Shown piece after piece: positions 5,266 to 7,797 of a DNA stretch of 7,797 bases. The DNA is taken from positions 1 to 7,797 of the forward strand of contig JAEZAI010000102.1 in the NCBI GenBank assembly GCA_023427825.1, given 5' to 3'. A program made the translations under genes and the position numbers. The notes below the pieces were generated by a model. It was not told where the DNA came from and ran no database searches. It saw only the letters and a list, made by a program, of their open reading frames with translations. Each line of letters begins with the position of its first letter. Within the stretch, counting starts at the first letter, position 1. The stretch comes from Actinomycetes bacterium. Its GTDB lineage: Bacteria; Actinomycetota; Acidimicrobiia; Acidimicrobiales; Microtrichaceae.

Positions 5266-6186
5266 TCAGGCGGCGGCGAGCTCCTTCAGCAGCGCCCGGG
5301 TCCGCTGTCGGGACGCGGAGGGATCGTCGCCGACCGGGAACGGCGCGGCCCACACGTCGGTCGCACCCGAGTCGAGGAGCTCGTGCACGGCCGCGGTCAC
5401 CGCCGACTCGTCGCCCACGATCGCGGCCTCGTCCGGCCCGTCGATCCCGCCGTGGGCCAGGATCCGCTGGTAGTTGGGAAGCGTGCCGTAGACGGCGAAC
5501 TGCTCCGCGGCGGTGGCCCTCGCCGCGGCGACGTCGTCGTGGACGGCGACCGGGAGCCCCACCACGATCCTCGGCGACGGCCGGCCCGCAGCCGCAGCCG
5601 CCTGGGACAGCAGCGGAGCGACGTGCTCACGCACCGCCGTGGCGTTGGCCATCCACGTGATCGTGCCGTCCGCGAGCCCGCCCGCCACCCGCAGCAGCCG
5701 GGGACCCAGGGCCGCCAGGAGCACCGGCACCGGCTCGCCCCCCGGCGGCGGCGGCGGGACCGCGGTGTAGCTGAGCTCGGCTCCGTGCTGGTCGACCGAC
5801 TCGCCGCGCAGCAGCGGCGTCAGGATCGACAGGTACTCCTCGGTGTGCCGGCCCGGCGTGTCGTACGACATGCCGAGCACGTCCTCGATCAGCGGGCGGT
5901 GCGACGGCCCGATGCCGAGCGTGAAGCGTCCGGGGGTGCCGATGGCGTCGACCACCGCCGTCGCCCGGTTCGCCATGAGGCCCGGGTGGCAGGTGTAGGT
6001 CTGCAGGACCGACGTCCCGAGCTCGATCGACGCCGTCGCTCGAGCTGCGATCGCCAGCGCCACGAGCGGGTCACCCCCGACCGCGCCGGGGAACCAGACC
6101 GAGCTGAACCCCTCCTCCTCGGCGCGCGCCACCTGCCGGACGATCCCGTCGACGCTCGATGCGCCGCCCGTCAGCCCGATCCTCAT
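5266..6186 (-). CDS. F420-dependent LLM-class oxidoreductase (TIGR03564-like)
   Basis: This 306-residue protein has the luciferase-like monooxygenase TIM-barrel pattern. MRIGLTGG opens it, then VRQVARAEEEGFSSVWFPG (16-34), IELGTSVLQTYTCHP (54-68), RFTLGIGPSHRP (87-98), HTEEYLSILTPLLRGE (114-129) and LAALGPRLLRVAGGLADGT (157-175). The ending, with GATDVWAAPFPVG (274-286), fits the F420-dependent subgroup I remember as TIGR03564 (MSMEG_4879-like). Such enzymes use reduced deazaflavin F420 in the cytoplasm to transfer hydride to an unknown small substrate. Length is normal and nothing is broken. ATG 6186 has a GGGGGGA site (6197-6191) about 4 nt upstream. The gene diverges from the FGE gene with 29 bp between start codons. 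It may be read through into the HNH gene, although the gap of 91 bp with a palindrome weakens that. Confidence 0.92.
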   Translation of the reverse strand: MRIGLTGGASSVDGIVRQVARAEEEGFSSVWFPGAVGGDPLVALAIAARATASIELGTSVLQTYTCHPGLMANRATAVVDAIGTPGRFTLGIGPSHRPLIEDVLGMSYDTPGRHTEEYLSILTPLLRGESVDQHGAELSYTAVPPPPPGGEPVPVLLAALGPRLLRVAGGLADGTITWMANATAVREHVAPLLSQAAAAAGRPSPRIVVGLPVAVHDDVAAARATAAEQFAVYGTLPNYQRILAHGGIDGPDEAAIVGDESAVTAAVHELLDSGATDVWAAPFPVGDDPSASRQRTRALLKELAAA

Positions 6187-6202
6187 GCGGTCCCCCCTGT
6201 CC

Positions 6203-6208
6203 TACGCT
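6203..6208 (+). promoter_or_regulatory. -10 box for a leaderless FGE transcript
   Basis: TACGCT fits the TAnnnT -10 consensus and ends 7 bp before GTG 6216. Transcription would then begin at or next to the start codon. No Shine-Dalgarno is visible before either GTG 6216 or ATG 6249, and no clear -35 is seen. Leaderless genes are common in actinobacteria. Confidence 0.5.
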
Positions 6209-6215
6209 CGCCCGT

Positions 6216-7130
6216 GTGAGCGGTGCGTCCCGGGCCAACGCCGAGTCGATGGTGACGATTCCCGCCGGCGAGTCCCCGATGGGTTCCGACCGCTTCTACC
6301 CGGAGGAGCGTCCGCGGCACACGGCACGTGTGGCGGCGTTCCGCATCGACGCGCACCCGGTCACGAACGACCTGTTCGCCGAGTTCGTCGCGGCGACCGG
6401 TTGGGTCACCGTCGCCGAGCGGCCGCTCGATCCCGACGACTACCCGGGCGCGGATCCCGACCTGCTGCACCCGGGCGGCGTGGTGTTCCGACCGCCGCCG
6501 GGTCCGGTGCCGCTGGACGACCCGTCGAGGTGGTGGGCCTACGTGCCCGGCGCGTCGTGGCGAGCGCCCCACGGGCCGGGGTCGAGCATCGACGGACTCG
6601 GCGACCACCCCGTCGTGCAGGTCGCGTTCGAGGACGCCGAGGCCTATGCCGCGTGGCGCGGCGCCCGGCTCCCCGCCGAGGCGGAGTGGGAGCGCGCCGC
6701 TCGGGGCGGCATCGACGCCGAGTACAGCTGGGGCGACGACCCGTACCCGGACGACCGCCAGATGGCCAACACCTGGCAGGGCCGCTTCCCGTGGGAGGAC
6801 CTCGGTCTGGACGGGCACAGGGGAACGTCCCCGGTGGGGTCGTTCCCGCCCAACGGGTACGGGTTGTTCGACATGGCGGGCAACGTGTGGGAGTGGACCA
6901 CCGACTGGTGGAGCGAGCACCGCCCAGCCGACGGCGACCGGCCGTGCTGCGGGTCGGGGGCGGTCGAGTCGGCGGCGCCGGGTGAGCGGTACGGTCGCCG
7001 CGTCATCAAGGGGGGCTCGCACCTGTGCGCACCGAGCTACTGCCATCGCTTCCGGCCGGCCGCCCGGCAACCCGAGGCGATCGACACCTCGACGTGCCAC
7101 GTGGGCTTCCGCTGCGTGCTCGACGTCTGA
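6216..7130 (+). CDS. Formylglycine-generating enzyme family protein (SUMF1/FGE)
   Basis: From GTG 6216 the protein has 304 residues, close to bacterial FGEs. It converts the cysteine of the CxPxR motif in type I sulfatases to formylglycine, using oxygen and copper. Landmarks, numbered from that GTG, are MVTIPAGESPMGSD (12-25), HPVTNDLFAEFV (47-58), WWAYVPGASW (106-115), the HPVVQVAFEDAEAYAAW segment (131-147), LPAEAEWERAARGG (152-165), NGYGLFDMAGNVWEW (213-227), KGGSHLCAPSYCHRFRPAAR (265-284) and VGFRC (296-300). Cys271 and Cys276 correspond to the catalytic copper-binding pair of true FGEs (Cys336/Cys341 in the human enzyme, motif CxxxxC), so it is probably active and not just an EgtB-like or lectin-like relative. 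There is no signal peptide, so maturation would be cytoplasmic. No sulfatase is in the window. ATG 6249 is an alternative start at the domain edge; an upstream ATG at 6159 lies inside the opposing gene and is unlikely. The hydrolase gene starts 34 bp downstream. Confidence 0.93.
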   Translation: MSGASRANAESMVTIPAGESPMGSDRFYPEERPRHTARVAAFRIDAHPVTNDLFAEFVAATGWVTVAERPLDPDDYPGADPDLLHPGGVVFRPPPGPVPLDDPSRWWAYVPGASWRAPHGPGSSIDGLGDHPVVQVAFEDAEAYAAWRGARLPAEAEWERAARGGIDAEYSWGDDPYPDDRQMANTWQGRFPWEDLGLDGHRGTSPVGSFPPNGYGLFDMAGNVWEWTTDWWSEHRPADGDRPCCGSGAVESAAPGERYGRRVIKGGSHLCAPSYCHRFRPAARQPEAIDTSTCHVGFRCVLDV

Positions 7131-7164
7131 GCCGAACGACATCTCACGACCGGGGGGACACCAC

Positions 7165-7797
7165 ATGACGATCGACGACCGGACCGATCCCGACGGGGTC
7201 GCCCTTCCGGACGGGACCGACCTGCTGGACCCGTCGCTGGCGCCGCTCCTGGACCTGGTGCCCGACCTGGACCTCGCCGCGGCCGACCTGTCGCAGGCCC
7301 GCGCCGACTTCCTGGAGCTCATCCGCTCGCTGATGCCGCCGTCGGACCGGGTCGAGGTCACCGAGCACACGGTCCCCGACGACCGGGTCCCCGGCAGCCG
7401 GGCGACGGTGCGGGTCCATCGGGCCGTCGGCGCCGAAGGCACCCTGCCGGCGCTCGTGAACATCCACGGCGGCGGCTACATCATCGGCAGCAACGTCATG
7501 GACGACGGGCTGTTCGCCCACTGGAGCCCGCGCCTGGGCGTCGTGGGCGTCTCGGTCGAGTACCGCCTGGCGCCCGAGCACCCGTACCCCGCGCCGCTCG
7601 ACGACTGCTACGCCGCCCTGCTCTGGACCCACGACCACGCCGAGGAGCTCGGCATCGACCCCGCCCGCACCGGCATCGGCGGCGGGAGCGCCGGCGGTGG
7701 GCTGGCGGCAGGGCTCGCGATCCGCGCCCGGGACGCCGGGGAGGTGCCGGTGGCGTTCCAGCTGCTCGAGTGCCCGATGATCGACGACCGCCAGCAG
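7165..7797 (+). CDS. Alpha/beta hydrolase, HSL/family IV esterase type (partial)
   Basis: Starting at ATG 7165, preceded by a GGGGGGA site (7152-7158), the frame stays open for 211 codons to the window end. The protein has a variable N-terminal cap (1-95), then VNIHGGGYIIGS (98-109) with the oxyanion-hole HGGG motif of the hormone-sensitive lipase family. VEYRLAPEHPYPAPLDD (131-147) is a family hallmark. The nucleophile elbow is GGSAG (173-177) with Ser175 as the catalytic serine. Family IV enzymes usually read GDSAGG; here the Asp is Gly, a variant that occurs in some members. The catalytic Asp and His lie beyond the window. No signal peptide is seen, so it is a cytoplasmic carboxylesterase or lipase-like enzyme of unknown substrate. 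With 34 bp after the FGE stop it is probably co-transcribed with that gene, although no functional link between them is evident. Confidence 0.93.
   Translation, partial: MTIDDRTDPDGVALPDGTDLLDPSLAPLLDLVPDLDLAAADLSQARADFLELIRSLMPPSDRVEVTEHTVPDDRVPGSRATVRVHRAVGAEGTLPALVNIHGGGYIIGSNVMDDGLFAHWSPRLGVVGVSVEYRLAPEHPYPAPLDDCYAALLWTHDHAEELGIDPARTGIGGGSAGGGLAAGLAIRARDAGEVPVAFQLLECPMIDDRQQ

Noticed and set aside
6159..6215. ATG 6159 as start of the FGE protein.
   Set aside because: It would add 19 Arg/Pro/Cys-rich residues antisense to the N-terminus of the F420 oxidoreductase, without a ribosome site. GTG 6216 has a -10 box at leaderless spacing.
6183..7463. 426-codon minus-strand frame across the FGE gene.
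   Set aside because: It is antisense to a gene with clear FGE motifs and shows no recognisable domain.

Overview
The window is very GC-rich coding DNA with GTG starts, DUF222/HNH and F420-dependent LLM-type genes and a class E (LAxTG-like) sorting signal. This points to a high-GC actinobacterium. The mix of an F420 enzyme, an amidohydrolase-2 protein and an HSL-type esterase would fit Acidimicrobiia or Mycobacteriales-like lineages, but the sequence alone does not settle the class. There are seven protein genes: five on the minus strand (positions 1-6186) and two on the plus strand (6216-7797). The first and last are cut by the window edges. I see no tRNA, rRNA, IS element or CRISPR array.

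Region 1 (about 1-2264, minus strand) is the most interesting part. A leader with the conserved core of a cobalamin riboswitch, including a B12 box and a complementary loop pair, precedes two overlapping genes. The first encodes a secreted protein with six alpha-helical-hairpin repeats (the fold class annotated as prenyltransferase/squalene oxidase repeat), a Thr-rich stalk and a C-terminal LARTG anchor. The second encodes a small secreted protein resembling DUF4430, the fold class of the transcobalamin beta domain. An alpha6/alpha6 barrel plus a DUF4430-like domain is the architecture of animal intrinsic factor and transcobalamin, here split over two coupled genes under B12 control. I propose a cell-wall-anchored cobalamin (or corrinoid) capture system; transport genes may lie beyond position 1.

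Region 2 (2303-3612) holds an amidohydrolase-2 family gene with a readable promoter and a near-perfect inverted repeat over its expected transcription start, the usual position of a repressor operator.

Region 3 (3612-5265) holds a DUF222-HNH (13E12-type) gene. A 16-bp palindrome, CGTTCCCGCGGGAACG, occurs twice inside it, in the same reading frame, and once just upstream; I found it nowhere else in the window.

Region 4 (5266-7797) has an F420-dependent LLM oxidoreductase gene divergent from a formylglycine-generating-enzyme gene with both catalytic cysteines, separated by only 29 bp. The latter gene appears leaderless and is followed by a family IV (HSL-type) alpha/beta hydrolase that runs off the window.
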